A stretch of DNA of 64,000 bases, from assembly GCF_009601765.2 (NCBI RefSeq), contig NZ_CP045699.1, positions 124,001-188,000 of the forward strand, read 5' to 3'. The first letter of the stretch is position 1; the number at the start of each line of letters is the position of its first letter. Origin of the DNA: Vibrio algicola (GTDB lineage: Bacteria > Pseudomonadota > Gammaproteobacteria > Enterobacterales > Vibrionaceae). Shown here piece after piece: positions 47,929 to 57,433 of the stretch. Both the position numbers and the translations under genes were made by a program. The notes beneath the pieces were generated by a model, which was not told where the DNA came from, did not search any database, and saw only the letters and a program-made list of their open reading frames with translations.

Positions 47929-50217
47929 TTGTCGATTTTGTCTAAGCTACGTTACTTTATCATCTTGTTTATCTTGCCTTTTTCTCTAGCGAGTCAAGCG
48001 AAAGAGGCAATAGCGTCTCAATATAATGTTTTAACTGTACAAGATTATGAAAGTGAAATATTGGTATTTATTACTTTAAGCCTAATATTTGGCAGTATTA
48101 TTTTATTTTTACTCAAGCACTTAAAACGAATTCGTTTAAGTGATGCTCTGTCACGTCAAAATCAATACCTATTGGAAACTATTTACGACCAAAGTCACCA
48201 ATTTATGGGGTTATTGAATGCCAGTGGTGCTTTAGCTTCAAGTAACCAAACGCTGTTGGAGCTTATCTATGCACCTACTTTTGATCATAGTCGTCCGATT
48301 TGGATGTATAGTGGTTGGTCAGATGCGACTCGTTTAGAAGTTGAACGCGCTTTCTCTACCGTTCAAGATAAAGGTTTAGTGCGTTTTGAAGCGGAGATTA
48401 TGCACAGTAATATTGGACCTTGTGTGTTGGATATTACTTTAAAACGGCTACCAAGTTTACTTGATGGTAAAGCGCAATACTTATTTGAAGCCCAAGATGT
48501 GACCGCGCGTAATACTACCGAGCGTCGCCTTATCGAAAATGAAAGTAAATTAAGAAATTATTACGAGCTGCAACCGGTAATGATGGTCACTCTTGATGAG
48601 CATAACCGCATTCAAGCGGTCAATGCCTTTACCAAACAACTGCTCGATTATGACATTAGTGACATGCTAGGTCAGAAACTTGAGCTTTATTATGCCGATA
48701 AAAACGAATTTACCCCGCGTCAAATGCTCTCCCAACCACGACATAGCAAGGCATTAGTTTGGCGCCGAGAAGTTAAATATGTCACGCCGGATAAGCGCAT
48801 TATTTGGATCCGTGAAAATATTCGCCAAGTATTGGAGACCGGTCAATTATTAATCGTAGGTGAAGATATTTCAGATGCGCACTTATTAGCTGAGAAATTA
48901 GAATATCAAGCTCATCACGATGGATTAACAGGATTGTATAATCGTAATCACTTCGAACAAGAGTTGCTGATTGCGCTACAAGAAGTAAAAGGAAAAATTC
49001 GCTCGCATGCCATGCTGTATCTAGATTTAGACCAGTTTAAACTTGTTAATGATACGGTTGGGCATGAAGCGGGAGATGCCGTATTAATGCATTGCGGTAA
49101 CTTGCTATCAGGGTTGACGACAGAGCGTTCGGTGGTGGCAAGGATCAGTGGTGACGAATTCGCTCTACTGATCAGAGATTGTGAACAAGACGAATTATTA
49201 GGTTTTGCAGATCAAATTTTAAAATCGTTTAATCAAAGCGAATTTAGCTGGCAAGGTATCCATATAAATATCAGTACCTCGATTGGTATTCGAGTGATTG
49301 ATCATACCGTCACGTCTCATCAGATGGTGCATGCACAAGCCGATACCGCCTGTAATTTAGCCAAAGAAGAGGGTCGTAATCGCGCTCACTTATACCGCGC
49401 CGATGATGAAAACTTCCGCCGCCGTGAAATGGAAATGGAGTGTGTAAACCAAGTTTATGATGCGATCGCCAATGACCGTGTCGATCTTTACGCGCAACAA
49501 ATCAAAGATATCAGTCCCAATGCTAGTGGGAAAATGCACTTTGAAATCTTGGTGCGTTTGCGTGATAAAGACAATATTTTAATGTCGCCCGCGATCTTTA
49601 TGCCCGCGATTGAACGCTATAACTTAGCCCATTTAATTGATCGTGAAGTATTCAAAAAAACATTAGCTTGGTTTGAAGCCAGACCTAATATTGTTAAGCA
49701 TTTAGGCCGTTGTTCAATTAACTTATCGGGGCAATCGATGGGTGACAATGACTTTATTATGTTCTTAACCGATCTACTCGAAAATACCACTATTCCAAGA
49801 GAAAAATTGTGTATTGAGATCACTGAAACCGCTGCGGTGGCCAATATGCAAGTGGCTACCGATTTGTTTACACGTCTAAAACAGCTAGGTTGTTTGATTG
49901 CTTTGGATGATTTTGGTTCGGGCTTATCTTCTTTTGCTTATTTAAAAACCTTACCGCTCGATATTGTTAAAATTGATGGCTGTTTTGTTCGAGATATGCA
50001 TAATGACTCCAAAGATTATGTACTAGTTCGTGCCATGAACTCATTAGCCAAGCAAATGGGCATGCAAACTGTGGCCGAATTTGTCGAAAACCAACAAATA
50101 CTCGATTTATTGGTCGATCTTGGGGTCGATTATGCGCAAGGTTATTTCTTTTGTGCTCCTATTCCGCTGCCAAGGCTTGTGGATCAATGGCTTGAAGAAC
50201 AAGGTAAGCAACAATGA
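47929..50217 (+). CDS. PAS-GGDEF-EAL cyclic-di-GMP signalling protein
   Basis: A 762-residue membrane-bound protein. The N terminus looks like a signal or anchor (residues 1-25) with a second hydrophobic segment at about 43-63. PAS-like regions follow (about 85-200 and 205-325), then GGDEF (about 330-495) with the motif SGDEF at 407-411, and an EAL domain (about 510-755) where EAL reads EIL (539-541). DDFGSGLSS and KIDG are intact, so phosphodiesterase activity is plausible. The start is a TTG, because the hydrophobic N terminus would otherwise be lost. It shares an ATGA overlap with rsmJ. Confidence 0.85.
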   Translation: MSILSKLRYFIILFILPFSLASQAKEAIASQYNVLTVQDYESEILVFITLSLIFGSIILFLLKHLKRIRLSDALSRQNQYLLETIYDQSHQFMGLLNASGALASSNQTLLELIYAPTFDHSRPIWMYSGWSDATRLEVERAFSTVQDKGLVRFEAEIMHSNIGPCVLDITLKRLPSLLDGKAQYLFEAQDVTARNTTERRLIENESKLRNYYELQPVMMVTLDEHNRIQAVNAFTKQLLDYDISDMLGQKLELYYADKNEFTPRQMLSQPRHSKALVWRREVKYVTPDKRIIWIRENIRQVLETGQLLIVGEDISDAHLLAEKLEYQAHHDGLTGLYNRNHFEQELLIALQEVKGKIRSHAMLYLDLDQFKLVNDTVGHEAGDAVLMHCGNLLSGLTTERSVVARISGDEFALLIRDCEQDELLGFADQILKSFNQSEFSWQGIHINISTSIGIRVIDHTVTSHQMVHAQADTACNLAKEEGRNRAHLYRADDENFRRREMEMECVNQVYDAIANDRVDLYAQQIKDISPNASGKMHFEILVRLRDKDNILMSPAIFMPAIERYNLAHLIDREVFKKTLAWFEARPNIVKHLGRCSINLSGQSMGDNDFIMFLTDLLENTTIPREKLCIEITETAAVANMQVATDLFTRLKQLGCLIALDDFGSGLSSFAYLKTLPLDIVKIDGCFVRDMHNDSKDYVLVRAMNSLAKQMGMQTVAEFVENQQILDLLVDLGVDYAQGYFFCAPIPLPRLVDQWLEEQGKQQ

Positions 50218-50996
50218 AATTAGCCTTATGCTGTGAAGCGCTTGGTCGAGAAGCCGAATTGCAAGCGTTAGCTCAACGTTGGCAGTTAACCCACCAAGCC
50301 GACTCGGTATTTGCATTGGTATTGACCGATGAGCGAGTTGAATTGCGTAAATTAGATGAACCTAAGTTAGGTGCAATTTATGTGGATTTAGCCGGAGGTG
50401 CGGCCTCACATCGCCGTAAATTTGGTGGTGGTAAGGGGCAAGCGATTGCCAAAGCGGCAGGGCTGAATAAAGGAAAAAACCCTACCATTTTAGATGGCAC
50501 AGCAGGGCTAGGGCGTGATGCGTTTGTGCTTGCATCATTAGGTTGTAAAGTACAAATGGTCGAGCGTAATCCGGTTGTTGCGGCATTATTAGATGATGGA
50601 TTATCACGCGCCAAGCAAGATCCAGAAATTGGCGTTTGGGTGAGTGAACGCATGAGTTTATTGCATGCTTCGAGTCACGATGCACTCGAGCAATTAATGC
50701 AGCAAGACGGCTTTATTCAACCGGATGTGGTGTATCTTGATCCTATGTATCCACACCCTGAAAACAAAAAAAAATCGGCATTAGTGAAAAAAGAGATGCG
50801 AGTATTTCAATCTTTAGTTGGCGCAGATAATGACGCCGATGCTTTGCTTAAACCGGCATTGGCTTTAGCCACCAAACGTGTGGTGGTAAAGCGGCCAGAT
50901 TATGCTGATTGGCTTGATGGAGAAAAACCTAGCATGGCGATTGAAACCAAAAAAAATCGCTTTGATGTGTATGTGCAAGCGGCAATGAAGTCATAA
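50214..50996 (+). CDS. rsmJ: 16S rRNA m2G1516 methyltransferase
   Basis: A 260-residue SAM-dependent methyltransferase that modifies G1516 of 16S rRNA. The sequences [17 protein letters not shown], the SAM loop [16 protein letters not shown] and the catalytic [10 protein letters not shown] match RsmJ (YhiQ). The ATG overlaps the stop of the GGDEF-EAL gene, so the two are translationally coupled. A good terminator follows at 51030. Confidence 0.95.
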   Translation: MKLALCCEALGREAELQALAQRWQLTHQADSVFALVLTDERVELRKLDEPKLGAIYVDLAGGAASHRRKFGGGKGQAIAKAAGLNKGKNPTILDGTAGLGRDAFVLASLGCKVQMVERNPVVAALLDDGLSRAKQDPEIGVWVSERMSLLHASSHDALEQLMQQDGFIQPDVVYLDPMYPHPENKKKSALVKKEMRVFQSLVGADNDADALLKPALALATKRVVVKRPDYADWLDGEKPSMAIETKKNRFDVYVQAAMKS

Positions 50997-51029
50997 CATC
51001 ACGCCTCTCTAACAATCCCTAATATAAGA

Positions 51030-51052
51030 ACGAGCTGAGTGGCTCGTTTTTT
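51030..51052 (+). terminator. rsmJ terminator
   Basis: ACGAGC and GCTCGT pair around a 6-base loop, followed by six T. It lies 34 bases after the rsmJ stop. Confidence 0.85.
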
Positions 51053-51192
51053 ATGCCAGTAAAAATTAAATGGAACACATCCTGTTACCTTCGGTCTAAA
51101 CTTATTGTCTATCTTATGACAAAGCTGCGATATAAGGTGGTTACATTAACTTCCATCAATATAGTAGCTCTAACCATGTGAAAAGGGATCCA

Positions 51193-51708
51193 ATGAAAAA
51201 GATAACACTATTATTAGCGATGTTATTATTCACTCCTATGACAGTACTGGCCGCCGATTCAGCCGCTGGATCCAATCAAGCGTGCACCACTTTTGGTAAT
51301 AAGATCATTGTAGGCCAAAAGGAATGGGTGACGGTGCTAAATAGCAATCAAAAGACCATCGCCAAGGTCGATACCGGTGCCACCACCTCATCGATTAACG
51401 CCACTGAGATTAAAGATTTTGAAAAAGATGGCAAAGATATGGTGTCGTTTAAAATTAAAGTGAAAGACCAAGAAAGTGAAACCATTACCTTGCCAGTGGT
51501 GCGTTGGGTGCATATTAAGCAGTCTTCTAGTACTAAAACTTCACGTCGTCCGATCATTGAATTAAACATTAAGTTAGGTGATAAAACTTACACTACACCA
51601 TTTAACTTAGTGGATCGCGACCACATGGTTAATGCCATTTTATTAGGTCGTTCTTTTTTAACTAAAGTGGCCTTGGTGGATGTTGAGCAAAAATACCTCC
51701 TCAAGTAA
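51193..51708 (+). CDS. Exported retropepsin-like / RimK-related protease family protein
   Basis: A 171-residue protein with a signal peptide (MKKITLLLAMLLF to AAD, about residues 1-21). The mature part contains KVDTGATTSSINA, the aspartic-protease-like DTGA motif of the DUF785 family annotated as putative ATP-dependent zinc proteases, and the downstream AILLGRSFL flap. It is probably periplasmic. The ATG used has AAGGGATCC directly upstream; a GTG five codons earlier is less likely. The actual activity of the family is uncertain. Confidence 0.85.
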   Translation: MKKITLLLAMLLFTPMTVLAADSAAGSNQACTTFGNKIIVGQKEWVTVLNSNQKTIAKVDTGATTSSINATEIKDFEKDGKDMVSFKIKVKDQESETITLPVVRWVHIKQSSSTKTSRRPIIELNIKLGDKTYTTPFNLVDRDHMVNAILLGRSFLTKVALVDVEQKYLLK

Positions 51709-51899
51709 TTGATAGTAATTATCACTTGCATTTAAATGCTAAAAACCCTATAAATAAGAATAGTTGTTATTTACTTTGGCCGTGACAATCTTCACCTAAG
51801 ACTCAAGAATCAAATGATTTATAGATCGAAGGGAAGATGAAACAAAGCATTCACAGGCTAGAGTAAATGATGTCATTTCACTTTATAGGTGTGTGGTTG

Positions 51900-52622
51900 A
51901 TGGCAAATTCTCCAGCAAAAAAGACATTATGTAAGTACACACGCCAAGATATCGCGGCGAGTAATATGGCTGAATTGATCGCTGAACCTCAGTTTTTCTG
52001 TGGTGCTTGCGCGCGTTCATCCAGTCAAAAAAATGCTTTGTGTCAACCTGTCGCACTAACCGAACTCACTGATCAAGTTTTCGATCTAACTTCTGCTCAC
52101 ACCTCAGAGTTAACCTCGCAAGATCCGATCCAAGTTAACCCTCAACAAGATCACCTTCCTCAAGTTAATCGATCGGCTCAAGCGGTCGAAAAAGCGAAGG
52201 CGTTAAAAGCTCAACGTGAAGCGTCGATTAAAGAGACGCCGTTAAAGCATGGTGTGCATTTGGTCGAACCCATTTATCCATCTCCATCTCCATCTCCATC
52301 TCAAACCAAAACCCCTGATCTTGATTTGATAAAACAAGTGTTGAAGCTGCAACACAAGCAGGAAAAGGCGGAGAAAAAACAGCAAAAAATGCGGAAAAAG
52401 TTGCTGGAAAAACAAAGCGAATTAGCAGATAAACACCACAAGGTACTCAAACAAGAGCGCAAACTGCTTAAACAACAAGCTAAGCTGAATAAGCAACAAG
52501 CGCAAATGAAACAAAAACTGGCGCAGTACGAGTTAGATTGGCCACTCTCTGCATTGAGCGCTGTCTCTGGGCTAAATACTGAGAATAAAGAGCGAGTTTC
52601 TCAATTAAAAGTGCTGCATTAA
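51900..52622 (+). CDS. Hypothetical cysteine-motif / coiled-coil protein
   Basis: A 240-residue protein of unknown function. The N-terminal 50 residues hold four cysteines (11, 34, 37, 48) spaced C-x22-C-x2-C-x10-C, which could bind zinc or a cluster. A disordered Q/S/T-rich region follows with a short SPSPSPS run near residue 137, then a basic coiled coil at about 155-225 made almost entirely of K, Q, L and E. The start at MANSPAKKTL is chosen because it opens the conserved-looking domain; an ATG 33 bases upstream is possible. I recall similar N termini in other vibrios but cannot name a family. Confidence 0.7.
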   Translation: MANSPAKKTLCKYTRQDIAASNMAELIAEPQFFCGACARSSSQKNALCQPVALTELTDQVFDLTSAHTSELTSQDPIQVNPQQDHLPQVNRSAQAVEKAKALKAQREASIKETPLKHGVHLVEPIYPSPSPSPSQTKTPDLDLIKQVLKLQHKQEKAEKKQQKMRKKLLEKQSELADKHHKVLKQERKLLKQQAKLNKQQAQMKQKLAQYELDWPLSALSAVSGLNTENKERVSQLKVLH

Positions 52623-52673
52623 TCGGCGTTTAGATATTACGAGTTTTTTTACATTTATGCTGGTTTAAAGCGT

Positions 52674-53078
52674 TCATTTTGAATACTGCATCACCAATTC
52701 TGTGATACTTTTAGTCTCAAATTTTTTCATCAAACTCGAACGGTGTACTTCAACGGTTCTGACCGCAATACATAAATCATCGGCAATTTGTTGATTTTTC
52801 ATACCTTGAACAATTAATCTTAAAATCTCTTTCTCTCGCTCGGTGAGTGAATCAAAAGCGTGTTGAATATGGCAAGTTTGCAATGCTTGCTGACCACGCA
52901 TGATTGGCATGCGACTGTCTAATAATACGCAGCCTGGTTGCGCTATTTTTGCCTGTTGAAGAAACTGCGCACCATCACTAAAGGTATAAATTTGGTAATC
53001 CAGCTCCTGTAATAAGAAGGCCAATGAGTCGCGCACAGAATCATCGTCATCAACAATATAAATCGGTAAATCTAGCAT
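52674..53078 (-). pseudogene. ttrR: Truncated response regulator TtrR (receiver partly deleted)
   Basis: Reads as a 134-residue protein where about 200 are expected for a FixJ/TtrR-type regulator. The receiver starts normally (YIVDDDDSVRDSLAFLL) and keeps the phospho-acceptor Asp54 in LLDSRMP. About 60-70 residues are then missing near position 68-74, including the conserved Thr/Ser and Lys of the receiver and the linker. The frame resumes at FDSLTEREKEILRLIVQG, a complete LuxR-type DNA-binding domain. The frame stays open, so a short protein may still be made, but phosphorylation control should be lost. Confidence 0.75.
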
Positions 53079-53085
53079 GGTGTAC

Positions 53086-53238
53086 CTACTTAAGGTTTAA
53101 CGCTTGTAAGGGTAATAAAATACGCGCTTCACAGCCAAATGGGGTTTGTTTTTGATTCTGTATTTGGCCGGGATGCAGATGAAAATCGCCATGATGTTGT
53201 TCAATAATGTCATGGCAAATCGACAAACCTAACCCCCA
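53086..53238 (-). pseudogene. ttrS: C-terminal fragment of sensor kinase TtrS
   Basis: Only the last 50 or so residues of a histidine kinase remain: GLGLSICHDIIEQHHGDF, the G2 box and end of the ATPase domain, then EARILLPL. The sequence before GLGLS on this strand is the antisense of the ttrA fragment, so the 5' part of the gene is deleted, along with its sensor domain. It precedes ttrR by 7 bases as in intact ttrSR pairs. The junction lies near 53230-53240. Confidence 0.75.
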
Positions 53239-54674
53239 CAGGAGAAGCGGGGATTGATGGACGTTCAACCGCATGTGCGCGTGGCAATGCCATGATGGAT
53301 GTGCAAAATAGCCCGTATCGTGTGACTCAACCATTAAAGCGGGTTGGCAAACGTGGCGAAGGTAAGTGGCAACCGATCAGCTTTAAGCAATTAGTCAAAG
53401 AAGTGGTCGAAGGCGGTGATCTGTTTGGTGAAGGGCATGTTGATGGCTTGAAAGCGATCCGCGATCTCAATACCCCGTTAGATGTTAAAAATCCGGAGTA
53501 TGGCCCATTAGCCAACCAATTATTGGTGACAAACTCCACCAACGAAGGGCGTGATGATATTTTAAAACGTTTTGCTTTTAATAGCTTTGGTACCCGTAAC
53601 TTTGCTAACCATGGCTCATATTGTGGCTATGTATTTCGCGCCGCTTCTGGGGCATTCCTCAATGATCTGGATAAATTCTTAAACTTAAAACCCGATTATG
53701 AGCATGTGGAATTCGCACTATTTATTGGCACTGCGCCAGCTCAATCGGGTAATCCTTTTAAGCGTCAAGCTCGTCAATTAGCGAAAGCCCGCACCCGTGA
53801 TAATTTTGACTATGCGGTTGTCACCCCAGTATTGCCGATGACTTCAAGCTTAGCCGCAGGTCATAACAATCATTGGGTACCAATTAAACCTGCCAGCGAT
53901 TCGGCATTGGTGTTTGCTATGATGCAGTGGATGTTTACCCACGATCGCTATAATAAAGATTACCTTGCCCAAGCGAGTCATGAAGCAATGCAAGCGGCAG
54001 GAAATGCGCACTGGTGTAATGCCACTCATCTTGTGATCACCCAAGCGGGCCATGCTCGTGAAGGGTCTATGCTGCGAGCCTCGGATATTGGTTTGCCATT
54101 TAATGGGGAAGCTCGTTCAGACAGCGATCCTTATGTGGTAGTCAATCAAGCAACAGGGGAATTGGTTGCCAATACTCTGGCGCAACCGGCGCGTTTATTG
54201 GTCGAGCAAACCTTGGATACCAAACTTGGTCACTTGAGTGTGGCTTCATCATTACAAAAATTAAAGCACAGGGCGTTTGAGCATAATATGCACGCCAATG
54301 GTTTTTATAACGGCTATACCATTTTAATGCTTAATGCCATGGTCGGGAACATTAACAAGAAAGGCGGCATGATGGCCAAAGCGGGCGGTTGGCCAACGTC
54401 GGGTGCCGGCCCTCGTTACGATTTCACTCAATTTAAAGGGAAAGTCGCACCCAAAGGCGTGTTTTTATCGCGTAGTAAATTTCCGTATGAGAAAACCACC
54501 GAATACAAAAACAAAGTGGCAGCTGGACAATCGCCGTATCCGACTCGTGCGCCTTGGTACCCGATCTCTACGCCATTATTAACCGAGCATCTCACTGCGG
54601 CAATGGATGGCTATCCATATCGATTAAAGGCTTGGATCAATCACATGGGAAATCCGTTATTAGACTCAGTCTAA
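53236..54674 (+). pseudogene. ttrA: Internal fragment of tetrathionate reductase subunit A (TtrA)
   Basis: About 475 residues of a molybdopterin oxidoreductase. The readable homology begins at GIDGRSTACARGNAM, around the last cysteine of the 4Fe-4S site, and runs through SPYRVTQPLKRVGKRG, NSTNEGRDDILKRFAFNSFG and KAWINHMGNP. It then ends abruptly in LLDSV and a stop. Intact TtrA is about 1000 residues, so the Tat signal with most of the Fe-S site and the C-terminal half are both gone. Genes for ttrB and ttrC are absent. An internal ATG at 53292 could start a non-functional peptide. Confidence 0.85.
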
Positions 54675-54678
54675 ACCT

Positions 54679-54714
54679 AAAAAAACGGACATTTACACGA
54701 ATGTCCGTTTTTTT
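54679..54714. terminator. Bidirectional terminator after the ttr remnant
   Basis: CGGACATT and AATGTCCG pair around a 6-base loop with an A-run before and seven T after. It probably ended the original ttr operon and can also terminate the minus-strand transporter gene. Confidence 0.92.
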
Positions 54715-54752
54715 ATTTTGGCTTATCGAGGTAGCAAGCCATAATTTACTGG

Positions 54753-55610
54753 TTACGCTTTTCGTTTAACCCAAGTCTCATTGACCCACAAAGACAATAA
54801 GATCACTGCGCCGCCAATCAATAAGCGAATAAAGTCGACATCGCGATTCCAAATCAAAATATTCACCACCAGTCCCGCGGGCACCAAGGCATTATTCATT
54901 ACCGCTAACGCGCCTGCATTAACCATACATGCGCCTTTATTCCACATAAAATAGCCTAAGCCAGACGCAATCAAACCAAGGTAAATTAATATCCCCCATT
55001 GCAGGTTTGTGGTCGGCAGTTTAGCCATATTTCCCATTAATAAAAACGCGATGCTAGCCACGATAAACGCGCCAATATAAAAATAACCAAACACCGTATG
55101 TTGTGGCGGTTTAATGCTTTCTTTTTCCATCACAAATTTATAGCCAACCTGACCGATGGCAAAACATAAGTTGGCCGCTTGCACCACTAAAAAACCCGTG
55201 AAGAAATTCTCATTTACCCCTGCAAATTTAATGATCACCGCGCCCACCACGGCAATGGCGGCGGTGACTAAATACCATGGTGAAAATTGCCCTTTAAGAA
55301 AATCATAAAGCAAGGTGACATAAATCGGCGTGAAAACGGTAAACAGCAATACTTCAGGCACGGAAAGTAATAAGAAAGATTGATAATAAAAGCAGTACAT
55401 TAACCCCAGCTGAATGCCGCCAATTGCCATTAATTTAGCGATCAGCACACGGGGAATGCCTTTGAATTTTAAGAAAGGTAAAAACACTAAGCCGGCCAGA
55501 GCGATACGCATCCACACCGAAAACCAAGCATCAACTTGACCGGCAAGGTAAACGCCGATCAAGCTAAAAGAGAACGCCCACAATAGCGTGACCGCAGAAA
55601 GGTAAACCAT
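54753..55610 (-). CDS. EamA/DMT-family transporter
   Basis: A 285-residue drug/metabolite transporter with about ten membrane segments in two EamA repeats (about 1-135 and 145-280). The first repeat opens with VTLLWAFSFSLIGVYLAGQ, and the second contains the short GYFMWNKGA loop. The substrate (amino acid, amine or carboxylate efflux) cannot be read from sequence. It stands alone and is flanked by the terminator at 54679. Confidence 0.88.
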   Translation of the reverse strand: MVYLSAVTLLWAFSFSLIGVYLAGQVDAWFSVWMRIALAGLVFLPFLKFKGIPRVLIAKLMAIGGIQLGLMYCFYYQSFLLLSVPEVLLFTVFTPIYVTLLYDFLKGQFSPWYLVTAAIAVVGAVIIKFAGVNENFFTGFLVVQAANLCFAIGQVGYKFVMEKESIKPPQHTVFGYFYIGAFIVASIAFLLMGNMAKLPTTNLQWGILIYLGLIASGLGYFMWNKGACMVNAGALAVMNNALVPAGLVVNILIWNRDVDFIRLLIGGAVILLSLWVNETWVKRKA

Positions 55611-55741
55611 AATGTATCCCTGTAAACCAAAATAAGGATGGCAAGTTTACCTTAAGTGACAATAAAAGCAGCTTAATCTCATTATGTTTTTATTTCGAAA
55701 TTGGTTTTTATTTCAAAACTAGTTTTTATCTCGAAAATGAA

Positions 55742-56167
55742 TTAATCATCTAATGGCACGATCAGCATATCGACAGGGGAGTCGTTAAGCATTTGTCGAG
55801 AGGTAGACAAGATCTTACTCCAGAAATCTTTGTGATGACCACATAACACCAAATCGATATTGATTTCTTGGATCGTATTGCGGATCTCATTGCATAAATC
55901 ACCACTAGAAACGATGATTTCGCTGACCGGATAATCCACCGTTTGTACCAGTTTTTGGATCTTCCCTTGCGCCGCCTCGAGCATCGCATTTTGGGTTTCA
56001 GCAAAGTTGATTTCCATAAAGCCGGTGTACATGTCGGTAAAGTTCACATCAATATGCACCAGAGATAAATTGGCATTAAGTGCGCATGCCAGTCCCGCTG
56101 CTTTTTTTACTAAAATTTCACTGTCTTCAGATAAATCCACTGCCACAAGAATATGTTTGTAAGTCAT
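55742..56167 (-). CDS. uspA: Universal stress protein A
   Basis: A 141-residue cytoplasmic UspA-family protein, the standard length. It opens KHILVAVDLSEDSEILVKKA and ends DMLIVPL. The ATP-binding glycine motif of ATP-type Usps is not obvious (NDSPVDMLIV), in keeping with UspA proper. It is divergent from ftnA and near uspB, an arrangement resembling the uspA-uspB pair of enterobacteria. Confidence 0.9.
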   Translation of the reverse strand: MTYKHILVAVDLSEDSEILVKKAAGLACALNANLSLVHIDVNFTDMYTGFMEINFAETQNAMLEAAQGKIQKLVQTVDYPVSEIIVSSGDLCNEIRNTIQEINIDLVLCGHHKDFWSKILSTSRQMLNDSPVDMLIVPLDD

Positions 56168-56372
56168 AGAGCACTCTCCGGAAAAAATTATAGTATTGGC
56201 TTAAGTATATGCCTTACTTGGTATGGTTTTATGTTACGCCTGAAAAATTAAAAAAAACACTTGTCGCTTCACATCATTGCGTCTTGTAAAAAAGAGCGTT
56301 TATCACAGCAGCATTCCTACAGCATGGTATAGTGAAGGCATGCAGTAAATTAAATATTGGTTCAAACAGGAG

Positions 56373-56909
56373 TTGAATATGCTATCAAAAGCGATGATCG
56401 ATAATTTAAATGATCAAATAAATCTGGAATTTTTCTCATCCAATCTATACTTACAAATGAGTGCTTGGTGTGAAGACAAGGGCTTTGAAGGTGCGGCTGA
56501 ATTTTTACGCGCTCATGCAACAGAAGAAATGGAACACATGCAACGCTTGTTTACTTATGTTAGCGAAACCGGTGGATTGCCGATTTTAGGCGCGATTGAT
56601 GCCCCTAAACATGAGTTTGCTAGCCTTGGTGAGGTGTTCCGAGAAACCTACCAGCATGAGCAAATGATCACAGAACGCATCAACAAACTCGCTCATATGG
56701 CGTTTACTTGCCAAGACTACTCCACCTTTAATTTCTTGCAGTGGTATGTTGCTGAGCAGCACGAAGAAGAAAAACTATTCAAAGGTGTTTTGGACAAGTT
56801 AGAACTCGTCGGGGAAGATGGCAAAGCGCTTTTCTTTATCGATAAAGATCTGGCTGAGTTGGCAAAACAAGGATCATCTTCAGTGATGGCAAGCTCGAAT
56901 CCAGTTTAA
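56373..56909 (+). CDS. ftnA: Non-heme ferritin
   Basis: A 178-residue ferritin that oxidises and stores iron in a 24-mer shell. The ferroxidase ligands correspond to Glu17, Glu49 and His52 (ATEEMEHMQ) plus the later EQHEEEKLF segment. The length is slightly above the 165 of E. coli FtnA because of a serine-rich C-terminal tail. A ribosome site (CAGGAGTTG) precedes the ATG. It lies between uspA and uspB. Confidence 0.95.
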   Translation: MNMLSKAMIDNLNDQINLEFFSSNLYLQMSAWCEDKGFEGAAEFLRAHATEEMEHMQRLFTYVSETGGLPILGAIDAPKHEFASLGEVFRETYQHEQMITERINKLAHMAFTCQDYSTFNFLQWYVAEQHEEEKLFKGVLDKLELVGEDGKALFFIDKDLAELAKQGSSSVMASSNPV

Positions 56910-57004
56910 GTTTCACTGATATTAAGTGTTACTAAGCTTGAGCTAGAAAAAAAGATACTGATTATCTTTTCTTCCGCCCCACTAGAAGGTGTTTGGAGGA
57001 AAGG

Positions 57005-57328
57005 ATGATCAGTGCTGATACTTTACTTATTGCGTTTACGCTCGTAACCGCTATCAATATGGTGCGATACCTAACTGCACTACGCTCACTTATTTTTATC
57101 ATGCGAGAAGCACACCCACTGCTGTACCAGCAAGTCGATGGGCGCGGTTTTTTCCACACCAATGGTAATATGTCCAAACAAGTGCGCTTATTTCACTACT
57201 TAAAAAACCGTGATTATCAACACCACCACGAGCCAGTTTTTATCTCCAAGTGCGGTAAGGTGCGTGATTTGTTTATGTTATCGGCCGGCTTACTCGGTTT
57301 AACGTTATTGATGGCATTTATTGCCTAG
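57005..57328 (+). CDS. uspB: Universal stress protein B
   Basis: A 107-residue inner-membrane protein with two predicted segments (about 1-24 and 88-107). The sequences [25 protein letters not shown] and KQVRLFHYL align with E. coli UspB. The ATG is preceded by GGAGGAAAGG, a near-perfect ribosome site; a TTG four codons earlier lies inside that site and is rejected. Known for ethanol tolerance and RpoS control in E. coli; function otherwise unclear. Confidence 0.9.
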   Translation: MISADTLLIAFTLVTAINMVRYLTALRSLIFIMREAHPLLYQQVDGRGFFHTNGNMSKQVRLFHYLKNRDYQHHHEPVFISKCGKVRDLFMLSAGLLGLTLLMAFIA

Positions 57329-57387
57329 TGAATAAATAAACCAAACTCGCATTGTCATAAATGCTTTACCTCATCTATTTATTAAAG

Positions 57388-57416
57388 GATGTGCTAAAAT
57401 CGCGCATCTTTTTTTT
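57388..57416 (+). terminator. uspB terminator
   Basis: GATGTGC and GCGCATC pair with one G-T wobble around a 7-base loop, followed by eight T. The loop region TGCTAAAAT also resembles an extended -10 box and may be the promoter of the next gene. Confidence 0.75.
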
Positions 57417-57433
57417 GTGCGGTAGATAAAGTT

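Noticed and set aside
53292..54674. Treating the TtrA piece as a functional 460-residue oxidoreductase
   Set aside because: It lacks the Tat signal, most of the Fe-S site and the C-terminal half, and its partner genes are missing.
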